The notes under the pieces: model-generated | Told to the model about the DNA's origin: nothing | Databases searched by the model: none | What the model saw: the letters and a program-made list of their open reading frames with translations, nothing else | Program-made: the position numbers and the translations under genes | Assembly (NCBI GenBank): GCA_026874595.1 | Contig: CM049314.1 | Span: forward strand, 77,142,300 to 77,206,299 | Direction: 5' to 3' | From: Sipunculus nudus | Lineage: Eukaryota > Annelida > Sipuncula > Golfingiida > Sipunculidae | Length of the DNA stretch: 64,000 nt | Shown: one piece after another, positions 1-12,850 of the stretch | Layout: each line of letters begins with the position of its first letter | How positions within the stretch are numbered: the stretch's first letter is position 1

Positions 1-2135
1 TTAAACAAAATATATGATATATAATATTACGGGAGTTTTGTCCAATTCATAGACAGATAATCAAGACAGGAATAAAACATAATTAAGTGATCAAATATGA
101 TCCGATTTAGAAAAGAATAGTACCTTCTCGGGGCAGAAAAATAAATTATTATTCAAACCCTGTTTACACCTTTCACCTAGCCTGATTTGCCCAGCAGGAA
201 CATATTCACTTAGACACGATATACGAACGGGGGGTTCCCTATTGTATGTCTCCCTGATTCTCAATATGACCCGGATATATGTTGGTCCTCTCTTCCCATT
301 CGAAGAAATCTATATCAAAAATGATTTACATGATTTGCACATGACAAAAATGAAAATCAAATCAGCCAAACCATAGTTAAGACGAAAAGAACTGGTGCCG
401 AGATATATTGGAGGAAACCTGAAAGGTTAAAGAATTTTTTTTTCAATATTGTATTGATAAATGAGGTGTCCCTTATGATATAAAGATCAAATAAATCTTA
501 TTAAATATTTTCATGCTGTCAACAGGACATGCGTTATTTCTGAGACTATAAAATACATAAAGGCGCATAATTTTTAATCCCAACCAACCTGTATGAAAGC
601 ACGACGACAAAACAGGTCTAAGTGGCGAATTTACAGGTACCATACGTTGATCCTTTTATTTTACAATACAATTTAAAACACAGTGCATTAACAAAGAATG
701 AGGTTGCATTTTATTTTTATTTGAAAGGAACCGAAAGAATAAAAATCTTAATACCTTATGTTGAGGGCAATGCTATTCATTTAAGCCAAACTTTAAATTG
801 GTAAAAGCCTTTTATTTGTGAATTCTGTCAGTGAATCGGGGTGTATTTTGCAGAGGAACGGGACACAAGCGGCCACAGGGTCAACATTACGAGATAGTGG
901 CCATCGTCTTTTTTTAGTCATGCCTAGGTATGATATTTAATGCATAATTTAAAATCATGGTATAATTAAAAAATCAGCCTCTTCATCCGTGTTTGAGCCT
1001 CGTTATTCTTTGCCAATGAAAACCCTTTTTCTTTGTAAAAAATTTAAAAACATATTTCCCTAAATGTTTTTTTTTTATAATTTTAAGTTCATTCACAACA
1101 AGAAACTCCTTGATTCCCTGTCCTTAATCAGCCTATGTCTTATAATTCAATGCCAAATATATGGTGACGTATCTGGAGCTCTATTCGTATGTGAATGAAC
1201 TAATCTTTTTCATAATATATTTTTTAGAGACACGTATCGATACCTTAAAAATTTGCTACCCTTTCCATTCCATTCTGAAGGGTAAAAAATCACGAGAAAG
1301 ACAATCATCTATATCCATCAGGTTCATTCTGTTCTGCATCACTTTTATATAACTTATCAAGCAACTTCCTTTTTGTAACAGTAAACACCGTATAGATTGT
1401 TAAAGTACTTTATATGATATTCTGATTAAGGTGCTATAAATATATGCAGCCTTTTTAACTTTGTAGAAGGAAGGCGATGCCCTAATGCAAGAACTAATTA
1501 AAACGGAAACGGAATGGGGAGACTAATGTCTATAAACTTTTATCTGTCTGAATGATTTTCCCTTGGTTTTCCCAAATTTACTTTCTAATTTATTTGATTT
1601 CAGATAATCAGGGAAGAGATTCATTTTCTTTAAAAAAATAAAACTGAACTGGCCCATCCGAAGGGCTTTTATTCTTTTCTTTTCTCGGGCCTCTCAAGGG
1701 GGCTGGGTTTTTGTGGGTTAAGTAAACCTTGAGTAATGCCAAATGCGTCCCACGTCACTCGTTATTTGAGTTTATTACCAGTCATCAGAGCCTATACAAG
1801 TACCAGAGACTGTATATAACAAAACACAACATATCCATATGTAATTAATGATTTACATAAACACATATATTACGTTTCATGACTTGCTGAAAACTAGTGT
1901 TGATGTCGGGATAAGTGTTGATAACATTTTAAGGCTGGCCCGGATGCTGATACAGATATTGGCAAACGTATGGTCTCTGTAAGTTATCTGTATTTTTTAC
2001 ATTTTTTTTTCTCATTTTTTTAAATTTGTTACATTTTAGAAACAAATCCTGCTGCGTAAGGTACATGTTTGGAATCTTAGCGATCACATTTCTGTTTTTT
2101 TTTCAGTAAAGCAGGGCATCCCCTCGAACGGCGCT
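1..2135. other. AT-rich stretch, no gene recognised
   Basis: No frame here exceeds about 63 codons and none shows a recognisable domain. The DNA is AT-rich, with short homopolymer runs and no tandem structure that I can see. It is probably intergenic or intronic. Confidence 0.5.
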
Positions 2136-2600
2136 TAATTAGAATGGGTGCATTACATAGAGTGAAAATGAGGAGGGCTTCTCTCTAGCTGCGACCATTG
2201 CTCCTGTGACCTCAAACTTAGTAGGGTTCTTCATCCATAGGTGGGTGAGCCATATATGCAAGATCAATGGATTTAGTTTGGCTTTAAACAGGTCAATAAC
2301 TTTTTTTTCAGGAACTTGGCCCTGTTTGTTTCTCCTTTGACCACATGATCTCAAAATCGCTAGGGTTCTTCATCCATAGGTGGTTGAGTCATATGTCCAA
2401 GATGAAAGGTTTTGGTCAAACAGTTTTGCTTTCAACAGGTCCACAAACTTTTTCAAAGAGTAGGCCCTGTGGCCGTGATCCTTGCCCCATGAAATCAAAA
2501 TTGATAGGGTTCTTCATTTATAGGTGGGTGGCCATATTTTCAAGATGTATAGTTTCGTTCAAACGATTTACCTTTGAATCGATCAACAAGCCAATTCCGG

Positions 2601-2645
2601 ATAGACAGACAGACAGACGGACAGAGGGTCAGACAGACAGACGGA
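2601..2645 (+). repeat. (CAGA)n-type microsatellite
   Basis: Imperfect ATAGACAGACAGACAGACGG-type tetranucleotide run between two units of the surrounding tandem repeat. Confidence 0.85.
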
Positions 2646-2855
2646 GTCAAATGTCCAAGATGAAAGGTTTTGTTCAAACAGTTTAGCTTTAAAAGGGTCA
2701 ACAAGCTTTTTCAAGAAGTGGGCCCAGGGCCGTGACCTTATACTCTGTGACCTCAAACTTGATAGGGTTCTACACCATAGGTGGGTGAGCCATATGTGCT
2801 AGATGAAAGGTTTCGGTCAAACGTTTTGGCTTGAAATCGATCCGCAATTACGGAC

Positions 2856-2910
2856 CGACAGACAGACAGACAGACAGACAGACGGTCAGACGGACAGACG
2901 GACTGACGCA
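2856..2910 (+). repeat. (CAGA)n-type microsatellite, second copy
   Basis: Imperfect GACAGACAGACAGACGG-type run closing the last unit of the tandem repeat. Its position after a unit matches the first CAGA run, so the microsatellite looks like part of the repeat family. Confidence 0.85.
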
Positions 2911-3499
2911 CAAATGGAGGCGTTACTATATCACGTTCACAACTTCGGTATGAGTGGATTATTAACTGTAATCCAATTAATTCCGTTACTTGTAAGAGAG
3001 TCGCTTTTGCCATTTTAACGTTTGTTCCTTCAACAAATTAGGATAGATTTCTTTTGTTCCATTTTAAACACGGATTGTGTCAGTTCGATTCAAGTTATCA
3101 CCTCAGACTGTCAGCGAACCGTTTTTCTTTCGGTTGAATATTTTTGAAAGAATCATGAATATCATTCATGTTTACCAATATATTCCTCAATGTGGACTTT
3201 TAATCTACGTGTTCTAGTTCAGCGGATACACGGGGGAGAGAAAATTCTAGTTTATTCACACTGCCGTACAATTTTTTTTTCAATAGTAGTTTTATCAGGC
3301 CCTTTGTGTTATTTTCTCATATTTATGATGTTAATATGGCCATGGCATGGCTTTCTCTCGCCCTTAAACAATGATCAAAACCATAATCTATTGTGTTAAA
3401 AAACTGTCGCCAAGGATGCCAAAGGGTCGACCACACTTCTGTATATACTACATTTTAAACGTGAATATCAGGCGGTCAGATAATAATTAACCGTTGTTT

Positions 3500-5215
3500 T
3501 TAGCTCAGCTGACTGTAAGTTATCTGAGCTATAGCAATCACCTTTTGTCCGGCGTCCGTCCGGTTGCCCGTCCGTGTGTCCATTAACAGGGCCCAAATCG
3601 TAACCATTGGACCTAGAAAATTCTCATTGTACATCCTTGGAGGCCCTGGGCAAGTCTCCTTGGAAACCCGAATTTAGGTCATGGTGACCTATATTTTGTG
3701 ACATACGAGCTGAAAACTTGATTTGAGCACCCAGGCTGTCAGCCGGGGGCACAAATTGTATCTATTAGGCCTAGAAACCTCTAACATGACATTTTTGGAG
3801 ATCCTTAGTAAATGTTTTTGGAAACCTGTAACGAGATCACTGTGACCTATATTCTGTGACCAGTAGGAAAAAGATTTCAAATAAGGACCTTGAATGTCAG
3901 ATGAGGACAAATCGTATCTGTGAGACCTAGAATCATCTTACTAAATTTCCTGGGATTTCAAGACAAATCTCCTTGGAAGCCTGAAATTAGGTTAGGGTGA
4001 CCTATATTTTGTGACCTACGGTCCGAAAACATGATTTCAGGAACCCAGACAGTCAGACGGGGCACAAAGTGTATTCATTAGGCCTAGAAACCTCAAACCT
4101 GAAATTTTGGGAGATCCCAGGAAAATGTCCTTGGAAACCTGAAACTAGGTCCCTGTGACCTATATTCTGGGACCCATGGGACCCTTGGAGTTTCTAGGCA
4201 AATATCCTTATAAACTTGAAATTAGATCATGGTGACTTACATTTTGTGACATACAGGCCGAAAACATGATTTCGAGCACCCTGAATGTGAGCTGAGAATA
4301 TATCTTAAATTTGAGGCCTAGAATCCCTTAACTCAATATCCTGGGAGTTTCCAAGCAAATCTCATTGGAAACCCGATATTAGGTTATGGTGACCTATATT
4401 TGTGACCTATGGGCCGAAAACATGATTGTGAGCACAAATCGTATCCATTAGGCCTAGAATCCTCCAACATGACATTAAGGAAGGTCATTGGCAAATGTCT
4501 GTGGAAGACTGAAATAAGGTCAATATGACCTATATTTTGCGACCCTTAGCAAATGACGCCATATAAGCACTCAGCCAGTCAGTCAGGGTACACATTGTAT
4601 CTGCAAGGGCTAGAAACTTCTAATGTAACATTCGGAGAAGCCAATGGCCAGTGTCCTAGGAAAACTGAAATCAGGTAACCATGATCTATATTATGCAACC
4701 TATCAGAAAAAAATGTCAAAAATTGTATCCATTAGGTCTTGAATCTTTTAACAAAAAATCAGGGAGGTCCTTGTATCCTTCAAAACCTGAAATTAGGTCA
4801 TGGTGACCTATATTGTGTGACCTAGGAGCTAAAAAATGGTTTTGCGCACCAAGACAGACAAGGCACATGTTGTATCTATCAACCCTAGACTCTTCTACCA
4901 TGATATTCAGGGAAAGCCATGGCAATTCTCCTTGGGAACCTGAAAATACATCATGCTAACCTATATTCTGCTACCAATGGACCATAAACATGATTTTGAG
5001 CACCCAGACAGACAGGGTGCAAATTGTATCTATTTTCCTTGGAACCATCTATTGTGAAAGCAAGAGGGGTGCTGAGCAGGTCTCCTATGAAATTTTTATT
5101 TTCTGTCCATTTTTCAACACTGTCAATTTAGCCATATGCTATTCTCACAGACAATATATAACAGTTATAAAAACATGAGCAACACAGTCAAAATGAGCTG
5201 ACTGATCAAAGAGGC
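3500..5215 (+). repeat. Dispersed repeat element, copy 1, with about ten internal units
   Basis: It begins with TTAGCTCAGCTGACTGTAAG, then a GTCC-rich segment. It continues as diverged units of about 110-190 bp, each marked by the phrase GTGACCTATATTTTGTGACC (about 3686, 3840, 3997, 4155, 4230, 4385, 4527, 4685, 4801 and 4955), followed by GGGCACAAATTGTATCCATT and GGCCTAGAAACCTC-like words. It ends with a conserved tail (CCTATGAAATTTTTATTTTC ... CCATTTTTCAACA) near 5080-5215. The same start, units and tail occur in the same order at 55.6-56.8 kb, so this is one mobile or dispersed element. The word AGCTGACT lies near both ends of this copy. Short minus-strand frames cross the units without a shared protein. 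Confidence 0.8.
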
Positions 5216-5219
5216 ATTT

Positions 5220-8160
5220 TTATTAATTATGACAGTTTAAAAACATTTACAAGTAGCAATGCCAGGTAATTTCGTATTCTACGGTTAATGCAAGTACTGT
5301 TTTTTGCACGGCCAAATTACACATTTGAATTCATTTGAAACCATTCATTTGAAACTATTAGGACGTGATAAAATTGTTAAATATGTTTGTTACCATTAAA
5401 CAACACTAGCATCGTATTGTAAATTGGGAACTCGAACACTTCAGTTTAAAGCTATTTCACCTCTTAAAGGGACCAATTCAAGTCTGTCAAACACCAGTTT
5501 TCCAGAATTGTTCGCTCGATAACACAACGTATATTTCATATATGATGAGAAATTTATGATAAAAGGGAAACCAATCAAGCCCTTTGTCCATAGCCTTTAA
5601 GGTCGTAATCTTATTATAAATATTTGACTACCTTAGTTTAAAAACCCATGGTCCCACTCTGTAGTCGTAATCATATAGTCTGTATCAAAACAATCTTAAC
5701 GTATCTCATTTACTCTAGGAAAGCGAGATTAACGGCACTGTTTAGCATTATCAAAGAAGGCCAAGAATATAAATAGTTTATAGTCAGTATAATAGTTTTT
5801 CATTTTGACTATCTCCATTAATTACAACTAGATGTTTGAATCATGAAATCCCATGTAGCCCCCTGGCTTGCTAGGTTTCAAGGGTCTACGTGTACATATA
5901 TTGATCAACCGTACACTTTATACCAGTGCCGGTGAATTAATCATAGGTGTCTATTCATTTCAAACGGAATCAATTCTTTTGAGAAATATAGCATCTTCCT
6001 CCCAGTTTTTCTTGTATAAATCAGCTGATCCAGAAACGTGACGTATTAACTGTTGCGTTGTGTTTTCATGGATAAATAAAACTTTTGCTTTCGGCAAACA
6101 AGTGGAGCTGATACTGTTAAATGGTTTCCTATTAAGGAGCTCGACTGAGTGCCAGCATATTCAGATGGATTAATAATAATAAAAAAAAGTAAAGAGATCA
6201 TTTTTTTTTCTATTAGTTGAATACATACTTCCCATAATGATACATCCATAAACAGGCCTTATGATATATATTTGGTATAAGGGCCATTCATTCTAACTAT
6301 CTCTAAAAGGGGTTCATGACGTGAAAGTGTTTCTCTCTCAAGCAGGATTCTCCGCTTAAATAATACCCTGGAGAGAGGTCTAGTTTAATTACTGCTTCCT
6401 CCAAAAGTCTATAGAATGTGTTTCTTTCATTTCAGGCGATTCTCATTTCTTCATAAAAAAAATCTACAGATATAATTGGTCATGGAAGTTTTTTCTTTCA
6501 ATTCTGATCGGCATTACCTTTATAAAATGAAATGAAAAAAGCACACGTTTATGTTCCGACGTCCAGCAAATGATTTGAATCGAAACTTAAGTCAAATTAC
6601 TTTTGGAGTCAAAAAGTTAACAAACTTACCTACAATGCACTTTGCATATTTATTGCCACTTTAAACGAAGATGTGGTAAAATCAGAGCTTTATATTAATA
6701 TCAGACTTTTATTATGTTATTTTAAATGATCATCCTAGATAGTGAGAGGACCCTCTTTCTTAAGTAATTAAAATATAAAAAGTAAAAAAAAATGATATTT
6801 TATATTGAAATTAACCTTCATTATGCATAGAGGAAGCAGGCTTTTTTTTTCAAACTCTTGTGGGCAACAGTAAATCTCCCTTTCATTTGAGGGTATGGGA
6901 CATATGCCCCATTCGACTAAGTCCAATTATCCTAATAGATTGTGATTGTTCCAAGGCGAAAATGCAGTTCTGCTTCTTTCAGTTTCAGTCCCGCAAGACC
7001 TTTACTCAATCTCTGAAAAATATCGGAAACCCCAATTTCTTCAACTGTTTTACCGTTAAACAAGAAAGGTTAAGTAAGACAAAATTAAAATATCACAACA
7101 CGTACAATATCAAGAGATGGAACCTTTAACCGAACACTGAACACTTACTTCTATAAAGATTATTTTGAAAGGTATCGGTATGGTGGGTATTTAATGCCAC
7201 AAAGCAGAGCTCCACGTTTTTTTTCAGATCAGCATTTGACCTTTGCTGTCATATGCTAGTTCTGAAAAAAATGACAATAACCCTTTCTACTTGATAAGCA
7301 AAATGGCTGACAAATACATTGGTTTATATCCAAAAAAAAACAAAAGCTGTGAAATAACGTTGATGTTGCAGAGAACAATGTCGAGCAAATGTTAACCTTC
7401 ACAGGCAGTCATGTGATACCGGCAGCAGGGACCACAGGTTTGGATACTTCATGGATTTGGTTTCAGATTTCATTACTTTTACTTATATTTTTCGTTTCAT
7501 CTGTCAAGCAGTGCATACAGAGATATTGATAAGAAGAAATCGGATACGGATGATAAAAATTTACTCACATTATTGAACATTGAGGAAGCCGCGATCGAGA
7601 AGCAAAACAGGCAAAACAAATCAAAGGTTTGGTAAATGGTATGTTGAATCATGTTTTACAAAAAATACTGTCAGATTTTTACTGAGCAATTTTGACATTT
7701 TAAACATGCCTCTCTATCACACCCATCAGGGAATGCAAACAAGGTTTCTTGCATTTCTTTTTCAAATGTCTGATCTCTGAGCTCACGTTATATCCTTCTC
7801 TTTTACTCATTTGTACCCAATCATTTTTACAAGATGGTTCATTTCAGTATTACACCCATCAGTTGAACACTTGGAAATACTCCCGATATAGGCACATTTT
7901 TCCTGTCATTAAGATCAACAACATTTTGTCCAACATCAATAAGGGAAGCAATAAAACCGATAAACTCTTCCTCAGTATTTGAAAAGGGTTAATAGCCCGT
8001 AACTAGTCATACTGGTGTGACAATCGACGATGAACTGATCAGTGATGGACTCGATTCCTGACTTGAAAAGCTCTATCACATGCAATAAAGAAATGTATAT
8101 TCATATGCGAACTACTTAAAGAATATTACAAAAAAAAGATAACATATCCAACTTCAGGTC
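5220..8160. other. No gene recognised
   Basis: AT-rich DNA with frames of at most 89 codons and no domain that I can recognise. I see no tandem or inverted structure beyond short T and A runs. Confidence 0.45.
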
Positions 8161-8174
8161 TGCATCGGAACAAA

Positions 8175-8262
8175 ATGTCAGAGTCCAAGTCGCTCGAGTC
8201 CAAGCCCAAATCCCTAAAAAAGTGGACTCGAGTCTGGAGTCAAGTCCAAGTCTTGAATCGAG
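8175..8262 (+). repeat. Degenerate short repeat of GAGTCCAAG type
   Basis: Words such as GAGTCCAAGTC, GAGTCCAAGCCC, GACTCGAGTCTGG and AAGTCCAAGTC follow one another with overlapping phase. An 87-codon ATG frame crosses it, rich in Ser and Lys at its start because of the repeat, and has no recognisable domain. Confidence 0.65.
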
Positions 8263-8439
8263 TCCTTCATGGGATTATGCGATTTTATCAGAAGAAGTAT
8301 GCTTTGACTCATGCTTATGTCACTCGTATGGTTGAATACTTTTTGCACACCAGCTTCAATGAGGATCGCTCGAGAGGACGACTTTCAATGAAGCAATGCA
8401 ATGGGTTTAAACGAATCAATAGTACAAATAAACTGTAAA

Positions 8440-9505
8440 CCATTGGTATCCAAGACAAAGAGGAAAGGAGCATATGAAGCTATCAAATTTACTCCCTGAG
8501 AAAATTTTATTAGGTTTTTGTTTATTTCATTTTGTATCGGGAATTTGTCGATTCATGTGTCCATGCCAGACAGGCGTTTTTCTCTTCTTTTAAATATTTT
8601 TTTTTGTGGATGTCAAAAATATTAATCCTGTTGATCTGGATGTTACTTGATTAGGTATTACCCTCCATGGTTCTATTTAAGCACCCACATGGTGATAATT
8701 CTAGTTAGAACACATCGACATGCTTTCTCGTTCCTCCCTTGGCTTCCAGGCTTTGCTAAGCGCATCATTCTGTTTTCCTACTAGACCGCAATCCATTCTT
8801 ATTACCTTCGAATGGCTTTATGTTTTTCTTGTTAAGTGTATTTGTCCCTCCGGGAGGATGTGCCAAACTGTTAGATTCTGGAGATAGAAAAAGCTAGTTT
8901 TAAGACATATTCACCACAGGTTCCTTCAAGGGAAACGGAAACAGAGCATGCTTATTACCCAATCGGTCATTTCTTTATCCCAGTAACGCAGCGACCTACT
9001 ATGATAGACGGGTGTAAACATCACACAAGAAAGCCTTTTTCCGTTGACAGCTTTAAGAGACAGGAAATATATAAGCCCTTTCTTTCGTAATCAAATTTAA
9101 CTCTAACGTTTTCCTCAATTTCATAAATAAAGCATACTTAGCATGCCAAAGCAAAGGCAAACTTCTTAAGATTGACAGTTTTATTTTACATAATTGGGGC
9201 AACTCAGGTGAGATTTGTTTAATTATCCGTAAGAAAAAATAATATATCCTTTAAAATAAGTTAGTTTTAGGACAATATGTATTATTTTTCATGCAATATA
9301 TTGTATAGAAAAACATTCACATTAAGAGTTCTTTTCAATTCAGATATGATGGGGAAAAGCTCAAAGCCAGTTAGCGCTCCCTAATACAATCAATAATCAA
9401 AGAGTGAATTAAATAAAATTTACCAAGCAACTATCTTAAATTCCAAGTGAACTTAGTATACCCTCGCGTTTTCATTTAGCATGACCTGACGGAAAAGCGG
9501 TTTCA
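8440..9505. other. No gene recognised
   Basis: AT-rich sequence with no long frame and no repeat structure that I could see. Confidence 0.45.
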
Positions 9506-9509
9506 CAAA

Positions 9510-10100
9510 GCCTATGGATTTTAGCTGTATAAACAAAAAAAAAAATATATAAATATATTTGTGTAAAACCAACTATGAAGAAATGAAAAGGGGAGTCGCA
9601 GTCAATCAAATCCCGTTTGGTCTGAAAATCTAATCATTTTATTTCTACAATACCTTTTACATAGTGTTCCTGTTTAAGTAGAAATGGCAGGATCTCTTAG
9701 AATCTATTTCATCATGGACTGTTATATTTTTTATTTAAGCGAATAAATCAATATGCAATACAGTATACTTTATAAGTAGTAATTTTATTTCATACTTTAT
9801 TCTTCTGTAAATAGAAACATTGTAATATACATGGCTAATGTCAATTTGAGGTCGTAGGTGAACCTGGATAAGACTGTTTAACAAAGAGGAAGCCAGCATG
9901 TTTTCACCCTCAGGGCCAAAGGTAAACCTAGATCTCAAGGTGTCTGCCTTATATATGAATATTGTGACATACGCATTATTCAACTAAACCACTTGCCCCA
10001 CTGGTGTGACTGCCTCTCGACAAAATGCTGTTCTTGCATTTTGTGTCACGTTAGCTCTTTTAAAGTTATCAAAATGCATTTAAAATGACATGGCAGTGAT
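9510..10100 (+). repeat. Diverged fragment of the long array unit
   Basis: Two stretches resemble parts of the array further right. TTTTAGCTGTATAAAC with a following AAATGAAAAGG ... AATCAAATCCCGTTTGGTCTG (about 9520-9640) parallels 12860-12960. GTGACATACGCATTATTCAACTAAACC (split here as GTGACATACGCATT and ATTCAACTAAACC, about 9963-9990) parallels about 13530-13550 and 20600-20620. The order is kept but the distance is shorter. This looks like an older, internally deleted relative upstream of the main array. Confidence 0.45.
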
Positions 10101-10104
10101 CAAA

Positions 10105-11040
10105 ATTCCTTTATTTACCTATAAACAAAGAAAGCAGTGTAACATATTACGAAAGAACAAAAAGAAAAACTTAAGTGTAAAGGTATGCTATACCTGTAAG
10201 TTAGCCCTTCAACTCTCAATAAACCTGGTAACTAATCGACGCTTCAATCAGCAACTTTGTTTCCCTAGAGATTAGTAATCTCAATGAGAGCGATAAAGTT
10301 TAATATTTGACACCAAAAGGTTACTAATCCATAGATACCACTCAATATGACGGCTTTAAAATTGTACAGTAAATATTTTAGAGAGATATAGGGTGTTTTT
10401 GGTGTCGAAAAATGCGAATAATACTTCTAAAAGTAAAACTAGTCCAAAGACTACTTTCGCCGCTTCACAAATGATTCCTGCGTGAGACATGGGGCTGCTC
10501 TGTCATCCCGGTATACCAGTGTTGAGACAATCTGCTCTTAAAAATACGAAAGCAAGCACGCTGAAAAAAATGGATACTACATTTATTTTCTCGCTGACTT
10601 ATAAGAGGGGCAAGACTGACTTCTGCGTCTTTTAATACAAGACAATGAACCTGCAAAAATCAGGCGAACTGTTTTGCAGCAATTCCATTAAGAATGAATT
10701 GAATGTTCTTAGAATGTAATTTAATTAGGTTTAAAACTTACTTTCCTTTCTGGACAATATCTGTTAATTCTTAAGAAAAGATGTTTCTTTCATTTTGCGT
10801 CAATATCCCCTAAGATTTCATAAAAGATATAGAAAAACATTGACACCAGACGAGCAGTGCGTTTCAATGCAAGTCGTAAGTGTACACTCTCAACGGCAAT
10901 CAGTTTACTCTGCAAAATTCAATCAACAACAATAAAGTTGATCTCATTTCATGTTTCATTACCCAAAGTAGTTCACCAAGAAGCACCCATAAACTTACAG
11001 TGAACAGCGTATTGATTGCTGAAATAAGTCATACGATATT
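10105..11040. other. No gene recognised
   Basis: AT-rich, frames of at most 63 codons. Its junction with the array at 11042 is sharp when compared with the other two array heads. Confidence 0.4.
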
Positions 11041-11041
11041 C

Positions 11042-12850
11042 TAACGTTTTACATCAGGCATGGCATGCCGATGAGCTAGAAATAGACGTTTTACATAAGC
11101 TACATATTTATACTGTATAAAACAAAAACTAGACTTTGTAAAATACCATGTAGAAATGGAAAAGACAGAATGTAATCCATGCAATTACATTTTGTCTGAT
11201 TGCTAGCTTTTACACAAAACACTGATTGCCCCGCTAATACGTATCATGGTAGAACCTTTTAGAATTCTTTTTATTTCGGACTCATCTTATGTTTGTTCAT
11301 GTGATCATCAAGATATCCAGTTTCCAAGCCCACATATAACAGTTTGCTTAAGCAAGTAATTCCTTTCCATGCGCTGTATGTGACAAGTTATCATTGATAG
11401 AGTATTCTTATTTTCATTTCATTTTCTAAAATGATTTTTTTTTTTTTGGCTTATAAAGCAAATAAATAGTTTCGCTGAAGGATACATACTCAACAATGCA
11501 GACATAATTAACCCTACTTTGTTATTAACCTTTGATAGAGAAGAAAATGAAAGTCATCGCCAATCCCCTTTGCAATGTTATCCAACGATGAAAGAAACTA
11601 TGATAGGGATCATATATTTAAAAATATTTAAATAAACATCATCTGTAACATTGTTGTCCAAAATTTGTGATCCCCCTTTTTCTGAAGAAGACAAATAAGT
11701 AATTGTCATCGAAGCCACAGGGTATTACAATCTAGTATTTGAAAAGGTAGGACCTTCCGAACACGGACCAACAGCAACACATCAAATGAATCCGAAAAGA
11801 CACAATAATCAATGAGCTTTTGTTTGTGAGACAAACAGACTTACAATTAATGTCTGCTTTATAAGCCTGAAACCTTTTTGTGAAGCATGGAATCGATTTT
11901 ACTTGCATGATTTCTTCATGCACAATAGATCCTTGTTTCATTTTCTTTTTACAAAATTGAAAGGTTCGTTACTAAGCTGTCGTCCAAGAGCATGGAGAAA
12001 AATGTTATGATCTCACAGCCCATTGTATTGCCAATATTTTAGCGTAGATAAAAAAAAGTCGAGGAGATTTTTGTTTCCAATTGGCGAATTGTCCATAGCA
12101 GTCTAGCTCAGGAAATTGTTTTCTGTTTAAGAGTTAAAACATCAGTTATTTTCCAGGAAAAAAAATAAACAGGCCACAGCAGTTCTTAAATTCATGAGCA
12201 AACAGTTCAACAAAAGCATATGATGCACAATTTAGAAATCATAGATATAACATTAACGCACAGAAGGACAGTAAATCAAAGCGAGAGGTCGTTATGCTGC
12301 AGTGCCTGTTTCCTGTGTGGAAATGGTGCTAATGATCAATGATGATGTTTTGTAAATAATAAATAAAGCTAGGAAGGTTTCAAAGGAGTATTATAGAGTT
12401 AACTCCCATTGCAGGAACACTACTATTTATGTAGTTCTTTTCCGAATCTTAAAGCCTGAGGTCCCCTTTCTCAAGTTGTGAGTTAATCCCTTCGTCTAAA
12501 TATTAAACGCATTGAACAAGTTTCATCGTGAATTGTAAATATATTTATTGTTCACTTTATTTATTCGTTCCGTTTACCCCGGTTTCCCCATCCGGTTAAA
12601 CATGCTTATCTTTGCGTTTTTGGCATTGGTTAACACCTTGGGAGCTTTATATTAGGAAAAAAAATTGTCCAATATTTTTTATTTATTTTTACATATTCCA
12701 CACTATAATGTAACTAAATCATACGATCTCGGTGTAACTTTAGCGTAGAATATGACGAAGGGCAGAGTCATTTTTGTTTCGTCACGTGATTTTGTTTTTC
12801 CATCAGTCCTTTTTCATACAAGGCGCATGCTTGTTAACTCCTAAAGTAGG
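11042..12850 (+). repeat. Long array unit A (short, internally deleted)
   Basis: It opens with TTTTACATCAGGCATGGCATG, the same head found at 19765. After about 0.6 kb it jumps to the tail part of the unit (GAAGCCACAGGGTATTACAA at about 11712, matching about 17406 and 24029). It then follows the tail through GATCTCGGTGTAACTTTAGC (about 12725; matches at about 18436 and 25080). Compared with units B and C, about 4 kb of the middle is missing. At about 12850 it runs directly into the head of unit B. No coding frame of note is present. Confidence 0.75.

Larger units (their letters stand above)
2150..2935 (+). repeat. Degenerate tandem repeat, unit about 130-170 bp
   Basis: The phrase GGGTTCTTCATCCATAGGTG followed by GTGAGCCATATGTCCAAGATG and GGTCAAACAGTTTTGCTTT recurs with changes at about 2224, 2361, 2509 and 2765. 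Spacers contain 'GGCCCTGTGGCCGTGACCTTG'-like words. About five imperfect units lie head to tail, and two are separated by CAGA-type microsatellites. Open frames on both strands (60-113 codons) cross the units but share no consistent reading frame, so I read the region as non-coding. The ultimate source of the unit is unknown to me. Confidence 0.75.

Noticed and set aside
2345-2686. 113-codon frame and neighbours
   Set aside because: They cross tandem repeat units and CAGA microsatellites without a shared frame between units.
3689-3910. Repetitive protein on the minus strand of the dispersed repeat
   Set aside because: Similar peptides recur (for example SRPNRYNLCP) but each is closed by stops and frames shift between units, so this reflects DNA repetition.
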